DNA of 64,000 nucleotides from Magnetospirillum sp. SS-4 (GTDB taxonomy: Bacteria; Pseudomonadota; Alphaproteobacteria; Rhodospirillales; Magnetospirillaceae), in contig NZ_CACVCH010000024.1 in the NCBI RefSeq assembly GCF_902729425.1, positions 62,001 through 126,000 of the forward strand, in the 5' to 3' direction. The translations under genes and the position numbers were made by a program. Positions within the stretch are counted from its first letter, which is position 1. Each line of letters starts with the position of its first letter. The notes below the pieces were generated by a model that worked only from the letters and a program-made list of their open reading frames with translations, was not told the origin of the DNA and did not search any database. Shown here one piece after another: positions 50,397-57,373 of this stretch.

Positions 50397-52720
50397 GCGC
50401 GTCCGTTGTCATCGTCGCCAACCCGTTCGAGCCGGTGGCCAGCCGCTCGGTCCATGCCGTGGCCTCTGGAATCACCGTCGGAGCCTTGCTGCTCGACTGC
50501 GGCATCGGTGAGGACCGCTGGGACGATGGCCCGGAAATCCGCATCGGCGGGTCTTCGGTGCCGCCGGAGGTGTTCACCGTCCGCGTCATCGGCGAGGGCG
50601 ACATCGTCTCGGTGATTCGCTGGCCGCAGGGAGGCGGCGGAGGAGGTGGGGGCGGCAAGAACCCCCTGCGGATCGTGCTGACCATCGCGGTGATGGTGGC
50701 CGCCATCTATCTCGGGCCAATGGCGGCGGTCGCCATGGGCTACACGGCCACCGGCACCGCCGCGGCGATGGCCACCGCCGGCATCGCCATGGTCGGCTCG
50801 GTGCTGATCAACACCGTGATCCCGGCGCCCAAGCCGTCGATGCCCTCGCTCAACTGGGGAGGCAGCGGCAGCGCGCCGGCTCCCAGTCCGACCTATTCGC
50901 TCCAGGCCCAGGGCAACCAGGGGCGACTGGGCCAGCCGATCCCGGTGATCTATGGCCGCCACCTGATCTTCCCCGACCTCGCCGCGGAGCCCTACCAGGA
51001 TTACGTCGGCGGTGAGCAGTACCTGTATCAGCTCCATGTCATCGGCCAGGGCGAGTATGCGGTCGAACAGATCCGCATCGAGGACACCCCCATCGCCTCC
51101 TTCGAGGAGGTGCAGACCCAGATCGTCCCGCCCGGTGGCGAGGTGACGCTGTTCGAGCCCGACGTCATCACCGCCGCCGAGATCGCCGGCCAGGAACTGG
51201 TCGCCCCCAATCTGGTGGCCTCCGGCGACGACGGATATATCGGCCCGTTCACCGCCAATCCGGTGGACACGTCCGCGGGGGCGCTGGGCATCGACGTGGT
51301 GATGCCGCGCGGCCTCTATTACGCCAATGACGGCGGCAGCCTCGATACCCGCACCGTCCAATGGCAGGTCGAGGTGCGCGCCATCGGTGCCGATGGCGAG
51401 GCTCTTGCCGGCTGGTTGGTGCTGGCGACCGAATCCCACACCGCCGCCACCAATACCGCCATCCGCCTGTCTTTCCGCTATGCGGTGCCGACCGGGCGCT
51501 ACGAGGTCCGCCTCAGACGCCTCGACACCAAGGACACCGCCGAGCGGGCCGGGCATGAGTTCCGCTGGGCCGCGCTGCGCGCCTACCTTGTCGGCCAGCC
51601 CGATTTCGGCGCCGTTACCCTGCTGGCGGTAAAGATGCGGGCCACCGACAATCTGTCGCAACGATCCAGCCGCATGGTCAACGTCATCGCCACCCGCAAG
51701 CTGCCGGTGTGGTCGGCTGATGGCGGGTGGTCGGCACCCCAACCAACCCGCTCCATCGCCTGGGCCTTCGCCGACGCCTGCAAGGCGCAGTACGGCGGCA
51801 AGCTGGCTGATGCCCGCATCGACCTGAAGGCGCTGCTGGCCCTGGATGCCATCTGGACCGCCCGAGGCGACAGTTTCGACGCGGTGTTCGACACCAGCAT
51901 GACGGTGTGGGAGGCGCTGACCCGTATCGCCCGCTGTGGCCGCGCCGTGCCCATTCAGCAGGGCGGCATTGTCCGCATCATCCGCGACCAGCCCCAGGCC
52001 ATCCCCGTGGCGCTGTTCGGGCCGCGCAACATCGTCAAAGGCTCGTTCAAGATCAAATACGTCATGCCGGGCGAGGACACCGCCGACGCGGTGACGGTGG
52101 AGTATTTCTCGTCCCGCACCTGGAAGCCCGACGAGGTCACCGCCAAGCTGGACGATTCCTCCGGCGACAATCCGGCCAAGGTCAATCTGTTCGGCTGCAC
52201 CGCCAAGGACCACGCCCAGCGGGAAGGCCTCTACATCGCCGCCAATAACCGCTACCGCCGCCGCCTTGTGACCTTCCGCACCGAGTTGGAAGGGATGATC
52301 CCCACCTATGGCGATCTCGTCGCCATCACCCACGACATGCCCCGCTGGGGGCAAGGCGGCGAGGTGATCGACTGGCGGGCCGAATCCGCCAAGCCGCCCT
52401 GGACGGGGGCGGTTCTGGTGCTGTCCGAACCGCTGACCTGGACCGAGGGCGCCAGCCATTACCTGGCGCTGCGCCGGCGCGACGGCAGCCTCGCCGGGCC
52501 GTTCCGGGTCGAGCCGGTGGCCGATGCGCCCACCATGGTGCGTCTCGCCGATCCCCTGACCGTCATCCCCTACACCGGCGGCTCCGAGGAGCGGACCTAC
52601 TTCAGCTTCGGCCCCGGCCAGGCCTGGGCGCAAGCCGCCCGTGTCCTCGCCATCCGTCCCCGCGCCGAGCAGGTGGAGATCACCGCCGTCGCCGAAGATT
52701 CCCGCGTCCATATCAACTGA
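50393..52720 (+). CDS. Tail hub/host-specificity protein, gpJ-like
   Basis: 775 residues starting at GTG 50393. Near the N-terminus a run of nine Gly (about residues 80-88) precedes a hydrophobic region (IVLTIAVMVAAIYLGPMAAV and MATAGIAMVGSVLINTVIPA, residues about 93-140), then the GQPIPVIYGRHLIFPDLAAE motif typical of J-type hubs. FRYAVPTGRYEVRLRRLDTK and later fibronectin-like or beta domains follow (VMPGEDTADAVTVEYFSSRT). It closes the tail tip and contacts the host. It is shorter than lambda J (1132), so adhesion may be delegated to the separate fibre genes upstream. Confidence 0.9.
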   Translation: MSASVVIVANPFEPVASRSVHAVASGITVGALLLDCGIGEDRWDDGPEIRIGGSSVPPEVFTVRVIGEGDIVSVIRWPQGGGGGGGGGKNPLRIVLTIAVMVAAIYLGPMAAVAMGYTATGTAAAMATAGIAMVGSVLINTVIPAPKPSMPSLNWGGSGSAPAPSPTYSLQAQGNQGRLGQPIPVIYGRHLIFPDLAAEPYQDYVGGEQYLYQLHVIGQGEYAVEQIRIEDTPIASFEEVQTQIVPPGGEVTLFEPDVITAAEIAGQELVAPNLVASGDDGYIGPFTANPVDTSAGALGIDVVMPRGLYYANDGGSLDTRTVQWQVEVRAIGADGEALAGWLVLATESHTAATNTAIRLSFRYAVPTGRYEVRLRRLDTKDTAERAGHEFRWAALRAYLVGQPDFGAVTLLAVKMRATDNLSQRSSRMVNVIATRKLPVWSADGGWSAPQPTRSIAWAFADACKAQYGGKLADARIDLKALLALDAIWTARGDSFDAVFDTSMTVWEALTRIARCGRAVPIQQGGIVRIIRDQPQAIPVALFGPRNIVKGSFKIKYVMPGEDTADAVTVEYFSSRTWKPDEVTAKLDDSSGDNPAKVNLFGCTAKDHAQREGLYIAANNRYRRRLVTFRTELEGMIPTYGDLVAITHDMPRWGQGGEVIDWRAESAKPPWTGAVLVLSEPLTWTEGASHYLALRRRDGSLAGPFRVEPVADAPTMVRLADPLTVIPYTGGSEERTYFSFGPGQAWAQAARVLAIRPRAEQVEITAVAEDSRVHIN

Positions 52721-52731
52721 CCGAGGTTCCC

Positions 52732-53361
52732 ATGCTGTCTGTCGACATCCTGCGTGCCGCCCTGCCGGCGGCGCGGTCCACCGATATTGCCCGCTTCGCC
52801 ACCCCTTTGACGGAGGCTTGCGCCGAATGGGGCATCGACACGCCGCTGCGATTGGCCGCTTTCCTCGCCCAGATCGCCCATGAGAGCGGGCAGTTGCGCC
52901 TTCTGGCAGAGAACCTGAACTACTCCGCCGAGGCGCTGCTGCGGATCTTTCCCCGCCACTTCGACGCAGGCCAAGCCGCCGCCTACGCCCGCCAGCCCGA
53001 ACGCATCGGCTCCAGGGTCTACGCCAACCGCATGGGCAATGGCGACGAGGCCGGCGGCGACGGCTGGCGCTATCGCGGGCGGGGCCTGATCCAGGTGACC
53101 GGCCACGACAATTACGCCGCCTGCGGCACCGCCCTCGGCGTCGACCTGATCGCCCAGCCCGAGCTGCTGGAGCAGCCCGGTTCCGCCGCCCGCTCGGCCG
53201 GATGGTTCTGGCACCGCCACGATCTCAACCGCCTCGCCGACGCCCGCGACATCGCCACCATCACCCGGCGCATCAACGGCGGTCTCACCGGTCTCGACGA
53301 CCGCAAGGCCTGCTACGCCCATGCCTGCGCTGCCCTGGAGGTCTCCCATGAACCTGCTTGA
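52732..53361 (+). CDS. Endolysin, glycoside hydrolase family 19
   Basis: 209 residues. GH19 chitinase-type lysozyme features are RLAAFLAQIAHESGQLRLLA with the catalytic Glu in HESG, ENLNYSAEALLRIFPRHF, YRGRGLIQVTGHDNYAACGT, and WFWHRHDLNRLADARDIATI plus TRRINGG. No signal peptide, so it needs a holin to reach the wall. The next gene overlaps its end by 14 bp. Confidence 0.93.
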   Translation: MLSVDILRAALPAARSTDIARFATPLTEACAEWGIDTPLRLAAFLAQIAHESGQLRLLAENLNYSAEALLRIFPRHFDAGQAAAYARQPERIGSRVYANRMGNGDEAGGDGWRYRGRGLIQVTGHDNYAACGTALGVDLIAQPELLEQPGSAARSAGWFWHRHDLNRLADARDIATITRRINGGLTGLDDRKACYAHACAALEVSHEPA

Positions 53362-53947
53362 TCTCCTCGGCGATGCCGCCGCCATCGCCGCCAACCCGGT
53401 CTCCGGTCTCGCCAAGGTGGCCTTGGACGTGGCTCCCGATATCGCCGGCCTGTTCGGTGACGATGCCGAGAAGGCGGTAGGCAAGCTGGCCGACACCGTC
53501 CGCGCCATCACCGGTACCGACGATCCCGACAAGGCCCGCGAAGCGCTGGCCGATCCCAACCTCGTCTTCCAGCTTCGCTCCCAAGCGCAAGTATTCGCTC
53601 ACGAAGAGCGCATGCAGCAGATGGCCGGCGCCATCACCACGCTCACCGCCACCCTGGCCGACCGCCAGGACGCCCGCGCCCGCGACGCCGAGTTCATCAA
53701 GGCCGGGCGCAGTAATGTCCGCGCCAACGTCCTGCTGGTGACGGCGGGAGCAGGCATCGTCGGCGGCATCGCCTTCATGGTATTCGGCCACGTCGATGGC
53801 AACACCGCCGTCGGAGGCTGCATCATCTCGGTGGTGACCCTGCTGGCCGGCAAGTTCGCCACCGCCTTCGATTTCGAGTTCGGCGGATCGGCGGATTCCG
53901 AGCAGACCCGCACCCTGCTGGCGCAGGCGCCGCCTATCGGCAAATAG
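53348..53947 (+). CDS. Holin-type membrane protein (candidate)
   Basis: 199 residues from ATG 53348, overlapping the endolysin gene. The N-terminal part is soluble and helical (VALDVAPDIAGLFGDDAEKA). Two hydrophobic helices lie near the C-terminus, VLLVTAGAGIVGGIAFMVFG (about residues 126-145) and CIISVVTLLAGKFATAF (about 157-173). This resembles 3TM/holin-type proteins of alphaproteobacterial phages and GTA-like elements. It is the last gene before the late terminator, the expected lysis slot. Confidence 0.75.
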   Translation: MNLLDLLGDAAAIAANPVSGLAKVALDVAPDIAGLFGDDAEKAVGKLADTVRAITGTDDPDKAREALADPNLVFQLRSQAQVFAHEERMQQMAGAITTLTATLADRQDARARDAEFIKAGRSNVRANVLLVTAGAGIVGGIAFMVFGHVDGNTAVGGCIISVVTLLAGKFATAFDFEFGGSADSEQTRTLLAQAPPIGK

Positions 53948-53970
53948 AACAGATCGAATTTCGCATTGAC

Positions 53971-54008
53971 GCGGCCGACCGGGGGAAACCCTGGTCGGCC
54001 GCTTTTTT
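53971..54008 (+). terminator. Strong rho-independent terminator of the late operon
   Basis: GCGGCCGACC (53971-53980) pairs perfectly with GGTCGGCCGC (53993-54002) over a 12-nt loop, followed by TTTTTT (54003-54008). It ends the rightward structural/lysis transcript and separates it from the convergent minus-strand operon. Confidence 0.93.
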
Positions 54009-54051
54009 GCGTTCTGGTGGGCGCAGGGGATCTGCGCTTCCACCGCCCCTG

Positions 54052-54693
54052 TCACGCCAGCGCCTGACTGTTGAGGGCGATGCGCCACTGCCGACGACAG
54101 CTCATTCCACCGGCAGCCAAATCCTGAAACACTGTCAGAAAGCGCTTCCGTGCTGTCGGAGCATCCCAGGGGTCAATATCAACGTCGGGCGCGGGGCGAC
54201 GGAAGCCGAAGACCTGTCGGGCCTCGGCTTCGGTAAAGCCAGCGAGATGAATGGCCTCGATGAAGGCGGCAAGCCTGTCGGCGCGGTCGATCATCTCTCG
54301 CCATTCCTGCGGCAACAGAGCCGGCAGCCCGAACGCCAAGTGAATGGTTCGGGCCAGGCGAGCCTCCAGTTCCACATAGGCGGGACCGATCGCTCTCTTG
54401 AACGGGGTGACCAGATCGGATGTCACGAATTCGGGACCGTCGTGAAGCAGGGCGGCAAGCAGGCAGGGGGCCGGCGCCGACGGCGTCTCTGTGGCGACCA
54501 ATTCCGCGACCAGGATCGAATGCTGAGCGACAGAATAGCCGTGTTCGCCGTGAGTTTGGCCATTCCATCGGTTAAGGCGGGCCAACCCAAGGGCGATGTC
54601 GTCGATTTCGATGTCCAGCGGCGAGGGATCAATGATGTCAAGGCGCCGACCTGAGAGCATTCGTTGCCATGCACGGCCGCCGATTTCGCTCAT
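54052..54693 (-). CDS. HD-domain hydrolase (YfbR-like)
   Basis: 213 residues. The HD motif set is visible: NGQTHGEHGYSVAQHSILVA (first His), CLLAALLHDGPEFVTSDLVT (His-Asp pair), then AIGPAYVELEARLARTIH and MIDRADRLAAFIEAIHLAGF (last Asp). YfbR-like enzymes are deoxynucleotide 5' nucleotidases; here HDGPE replaces the common HDAPE or HDAAE. It is the last gene of a four-gene minus-strand operon and overlaps its upstream neighbour as ATGA. A role in nucleotide-pool control during lysogeny is possible. Confidence 0.85.
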   Translation of the reverse strand: MSEIGGRAWQRMLSGRRLDIIDPSPLDIEIDDIALGLARLNRWNGQTHGEHGYSVAQHSILVAELVATETPSAPAPCLLAALLHDGPEFVTSDLVTPFKRAIGPAYVELEARLARTIHLAFGLPALLPQEWREMIDRADRLAAFIEAIHLAGFTEAEARQVFGFRRPAPDVDIDPWDAPTARKRFLTVFQDLAAGGMSCRRQWRIALNSQALA

Positions 54694-55070
54694 TTCCAGC
54701 GCTTCTCCACCGTTCCGATGCGGCGCCCCATATTGTCCCGCAAGGCATAGCCTCCGGTGATGGCGTCGGGTTCAATGGTCTGAAGACGTTTGCCGGTCAG
54801 ATCGCGAATGACCATTTCCTGGCCGTATCCGGGCTCGACGGTGCCCGTCCTGCGTCCATCGCCATCCCGGAGGATTTTCTGCCCGCCGATGCCGTCTTCC
54901 ACGGTTCCAATCCTGCGGCCGGAGGCGTCTCGGCGCACCATGGCGCCGCCGATGCCCTGTTCGACCGTCCCGACGGTTCGGCCTCGCTGGTCGCGAACAA
55001 TGAAATCGTCGGCCCGCGACGGCAAGGCGACCAGGATGGCGAGCAGCCAGAGACACCAACCACGCATCAT
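54690..55070 (-). CDS. Secreted protein made of five 21-residue repeats
   Basis: 126 residues. A signal peptide (MMRGWCLWLLAILVALPSRA) is followed by five units of about 21 residues with the consensus RD..GRR.GTVE.G.GG: RDQRGRTVGTVEQGIGGA, RDASGRRIGTVEDGIGGQ, RDGDGRRTGTVEPGYGQE, RDLTGKRLQTIEPDAITGG, RDNMGRRIGTVE. The pattern suggests a short beta-solenoid or propeller-like strand repeat in the periplasm. It is coupled by ATGA to both neighbours. Function unknown. Confidence 0.85.
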   Translation of the reverse strand: MMRGWCLWLLAILVALPSRADDFIVRDQRGRTVGTVEQGIGGAMVRRDASGRRIGTVEDGIGGQKILRDGDGRRTGTVEPGYGQEMVIRDLTGKRLQTIEPDAITGGYALRDNMGRRIGTVEKRWK

Positions 55071-55309
55071 GCATTCCGTCCCTCGGCCAGGGTCTCCACC
55101 ACGGTCAACACTCGCATGGCGACGTCATGTTCCGGCCAGCGGGCCAGCCGAGCCAACCGGGCCGCTCGTTCCGCCGCCTCGGTCCTGGCGGCGCATCCGA
55201 ACAGGGTGACCAGCCGCCGGGCGGCATGCTGTACCTCAATCTCGGGTATGGGTATGCGCGGCGTGATCATGGCCTCAGGCTGCCACGGGCGGGTGTCAGA
55301 AACGGTCAT
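55067..55309 (-). CDS. Small hypothetical protein
   Basis: 80 residues from ATG 55309, which overlaps the PLD gene end by 14 bp; its own end overlaps the repeat-protein start as ATGA. Residues about 20-80 are helical and rich in Ala and Arg (PEIEVQHAARRLVTLFGCAA, RWPEHDVAMRVLTVVETLAE). It might be a TraD-like conjugation fragment, but this is not supported further. The coupling implies it is a real gene of the operon. Confidence 0.65.
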   Translation of the reverse strand: MTVSDTRPWQPEAMITPRIPIPEIEVQHAARRLVTLFGCAARTEAAERAARLARLARWPEHDVAMRVLTVVETLAEGRNA

Positions 55310-55850
55310 GTCGCCTGGTCTCCCCGCTCGTTTCCGCCAGTCTTGCCTCGAAGGGGGGCGAGTGATCGGCGTGTCGGTGCCAATTGGCCGCGTACTGCCC
55401 CGCCAGGGTCTCGTCGTGTAGGATAACAAGGTTTTCGGCGTTCCGGCTCTGGGCCGAGCGGGTGAAATTGAACGATCCCGTCACCACCGTGCTCCCATCG
55501 ATCACCATCACCTTGTTGTGGGCGATGGCGTGGTCTCCATCGACCAGAATGTGAATTCCGGCGGCGGCAAGCTGTTGTGCCACAGCGCTGCCGGCCTTCT
55601 GCCCCAGCGCGCCACCGTCGAGGATCACGCTTATCGTGACCTGGCGGCGACGGGCGTCGGACAGCGCCTGGGCTATGGCGGGATTGGTGAAGCCATAGGC
55701 CTGAACCAGGACCTCGCGCCGGGCGGTGGCGAGCTCAGTCACAAGCATACCGGTGCAGTCTTCGCCCGGCGTGAAGCACACCTGGGCATCGCCGGCCCAG
55801 GCGGGTGGCATGATCAATAACGACAGTGCCAAAGCCCCACAGATCCGCAT
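55296..55850 (-). CDS. Secreted PLD-family endonuclease (Nuc-like)
   Basis: 184 residues. The signal peptide (MRICGALALSLLIMPPAWA) is followed by CFTPGEDCTGMLVTELATAR, VLVQAYGFTNPAIAQALSDA, VTISVILDGG and the HKD motif AHNKVMVIDGSTVVTGSFNF (HxKxxxxD), then NAENLVILHDETLAGQYAAN. A single HKD motif implies a dimer like Nuc. It should act as a periplasmic DNase, which could degrade incoming DNA of rival phages or plasmids. It is the first gene of the minus-strand operon at the right prophage end. Confidence 0.9.
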   Translation of the reverse strand: MRICGALALSLLIMPPAWAGDAQVCFTPGEDCTGMLVTELATARREVLVQAYGFTNPAIAQALSDARRRQVTISVILDGGALGQKAGSAVAQQLAAAGIHILVDGDHAIAHNKVMVIDGSTVVTGSFNFTRSAQSRNAENLVILHDETLAGQYAANWHRHADHSPPFEARLAETSGETRRHDRF

Positions 55851-55894
55851 CGCAGCCGCCGGTTGATCTTGCCCACTTCATTTGACGGCCTGTC

Positions 55895-55913
55895 CGTGTC
55901 AGAATTGGACACG
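55895..55913. promoter_or_regulatory. Candidate operator of the WYL regulator
   Basis: CGTGTC (55895-55900) and GACACG (55908-55913) form a perfect 6-bp inverted repeat with a 7-bp spacer, centred about 30 bp before the probable GTG start of the WYL gene. A TTGACG (55882-55887) upstream could be the -35. WYL regulators such as BrxR/CapW repress defence operons by binding inverted repeats like this. Confidence 0.5.
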
Positions 55914-55934
55914 TTTCATGGACTGGGGGCGGCG

Positions 55935-56921
55935 GTGCGCTACGAGAAGGCCGACAACCTGCTGCAATTGGCGCTGGAGATGCAGGCGGCGCGCGGCGGC
56001 CTGTCGTTGAAGGATATCGAGGACAAATTCGGAATCGGCCGGCGCACCGCCATGCGCATGCGCGATGCGGTCCTGCGCAATTTCCCTCAGTGCGAGGAGG
56101 TGGAAACCGATGAGCGGATCAAGCGCTGGCGAATTCCGTCCGGCACCCTGGATCGCCTGATCATCTTCACCGCCGATGAACTGGCCGCGCTGGAGTCGGC
56201 CATCCGGCTGCTCGACCGCGACAACCGCGAGGACGAGGCGGCGAACCTCTCCACGCTTTCCGGCAAGCTGAGGGCGCTTCTGCGTCCCGACGTGGCCCGC
56301 AAGGTGGAGCCCGACCTGGAAGCCATGCTGGAGGCCGAGGGTCTGGCCATGCGTCCCGGACCGCGCCCGCGGATCAAGGTGTTCGTGGTCGAGGACCTGC
56401 GCGAGGCGATCACGGCCTGCCGCAAGGTCAAGATCCGGTATAAAAACCGCCACACCAAGCGGACCGCCGAGCGGCTGGTTCATCCCTACGGCTTCCTCCA
56501 TGGTCACCGCAACTACCTGGTCGGCTGGCATGAGAACCCCAAGGCCAACAAGGTGGCCCTGTTTGCCCTTCCCAACGTTGAAGAGGTGGAGATCCTCGCC
56601 GAAACCTTCGTCCGCGATCCCGGCTTCGACCTCGCTGGCTTCGCCGCCCGCTCCTTCGGCCTGTTCCAGGAGGAGCCCTATTCGGTGGCCTGGCGCTTCG
56701 CTCCCGAAGCGGCCGAGGATGCCGCCGATTTCGTCTTCCACCCGACCCAGACCATGGAAAAGCAGCCCGACGGCTCGCTGATCGTCCGGTTTATCGCCGG
56801 CGGCGACCTGGAGATGGCCTGGCACCTCTACTGCTGGGGCGACAAGGTCGAAGTACTGGAGCCAGCGAAGTTGGCCGAGATGGTCAACGAAAGCCGGGTG
56901 GCGTGGGGGGCGCTGCCGTGA
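55935..56921 (+). CDS. WYL-domain transcriptional regulator
   Basis: 328 residues from GTG 55935, just after a GGGGG tract; in-frame TTG starts further up (55863) would place the operator inside the gene. An N-terminal winged HTH (MRYEKADNLLQLALEMQAAR, LSLKDIEDKFGIGRRTAMRM, RDAVLRNFP) is followed by the WYL domain with ITACRKVKIRYKN, VHPYGFLHGHRNYLVGWHEN and a C-terminal WCX-like extension (DLEMAWHLYCWGDKVEVLEP). WYL proteins sense nucleotide-type ligands and control phage-defence genes. It directly precedes the ATPase/helicase/MORC operon on the same strand. Confidence 0.93.
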   Translation: MRYEKADNLLQLALEMQAARGGLSLKDIEDKFGIGRRTAMRMRDAVLRNFPQCEEVETDERIKRWRIPSGTLDRLIIFTADELAALESAIRLLDRDNREDEAANLSTLSGKLRALLRPDVARKVEPDLEAMLEAEGLAMRPGPRPRIKVFVVEDLREAITACRKVKIRYKNRHTKRTAERLVHPYGFLHGHRNYLVGWHENPKANKVALFALPNVEEVEILAETFVRDPGFDLAGFAARSFGLFQEEPYSVAWRFAPEAAEDAADFVFHPTQTMEKQPDGSLIVRFIAGGDLEMAWHLYCWGDKVEVLEPAKLAEMVNESRVAWGALP

Positions 56922-57177
56922 GAAGCGCACATGTGAGTCGCCGCTGATTTCGTGGCCAAAGCATGGGCCGTTGGGGGAATAAAAGTCCTAATCGCTGGGC
57001 AACCGCGGATGCCGACATGTGCCCGTGTTTGTCACCCAACTATTTTCTAATCACAAGGGTGAAGACGCTGCGTCGCTGGGTAGCTATAAGATTGAGAGCA
57101 AAATCCTTGGTGATCCAACGAATTTCGGCCGGGAGGCCAGATCAGTCACGATGGGCGCGATTCGGGGAGGGGGTCAG

Positions 57178-57360
57178 ATGTCAGATGAAAACTGGATAGA
57201 GGAACTGGCGGTTAGGGCCGTCGAAATCGAAAAGCGGCACGCTCACGACCTGGTGAACGCGCAGACGGAACGCCGTCGCCGCATCCGGGATGCCGTCGAC
57301 GAGGTGGCCGGGCAGATCATCGCCGCGTCCCAGGACGCGGACGCCCTGGCAAGCAACTGA
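57178..57360 (+). CDS. Small hypothetical protein opening the defence operon
   Basis: 60 residues; ATG 57178 follows GGGGAGGGGG, a strong ribosome site, and is preferred to a start at 57019. The sequence is one or two charged helices: MSDENWIEELAVRAVEIEKR, TERRRRIRDAVDEVAGQIIA. It sits 13 bp before the DndD-like ATPase gene. It may be an antitoxin-like or assembly subunit. Nothing specific is recognised. Confidence 0.7.
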   Translation: MSDENWIEELAVRAVEIEKRHAHDLVNAQTERRRRIRDAVDEVAGQIIAASQDADALASN

Positions 57361-57373
57361 AGGCGGGCGGGAC

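Larger units (their letters stand above)
7136..55850. mobile_element. Lambda-like siphovirus prophage
   Basis: One block holds a serine recombinase cassette, S24 repressor/Cro switch, recombination-replication genes, DNA methyltransferases, terminase, portal, capsid protease, decoration, major capsid, tail tube, frameshifted chaperone, tape measure, NlpC/P60, tail hub, endolysin and a holin candidate, in lambda-type order. No structural gene looks broken, so the prophage may be functional. The ends are inferred: the left end follows the recombinase cassette, and the right end follows the minus-strand PLD operon. A short shared word, GTGTCAG, at 7126 and 55896 within loosely similar surroundings could be the attachment core, but this is weak evidence. 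The late operon proper ends at the terminator at 53971-54008. Confidence 0.85.

Noticed and set aside
50378-52711. 777-codon minus-strand frame opposite the tail hub gene
   Set aside because: Antisense shadow of the gpJ-like gene; no motif.
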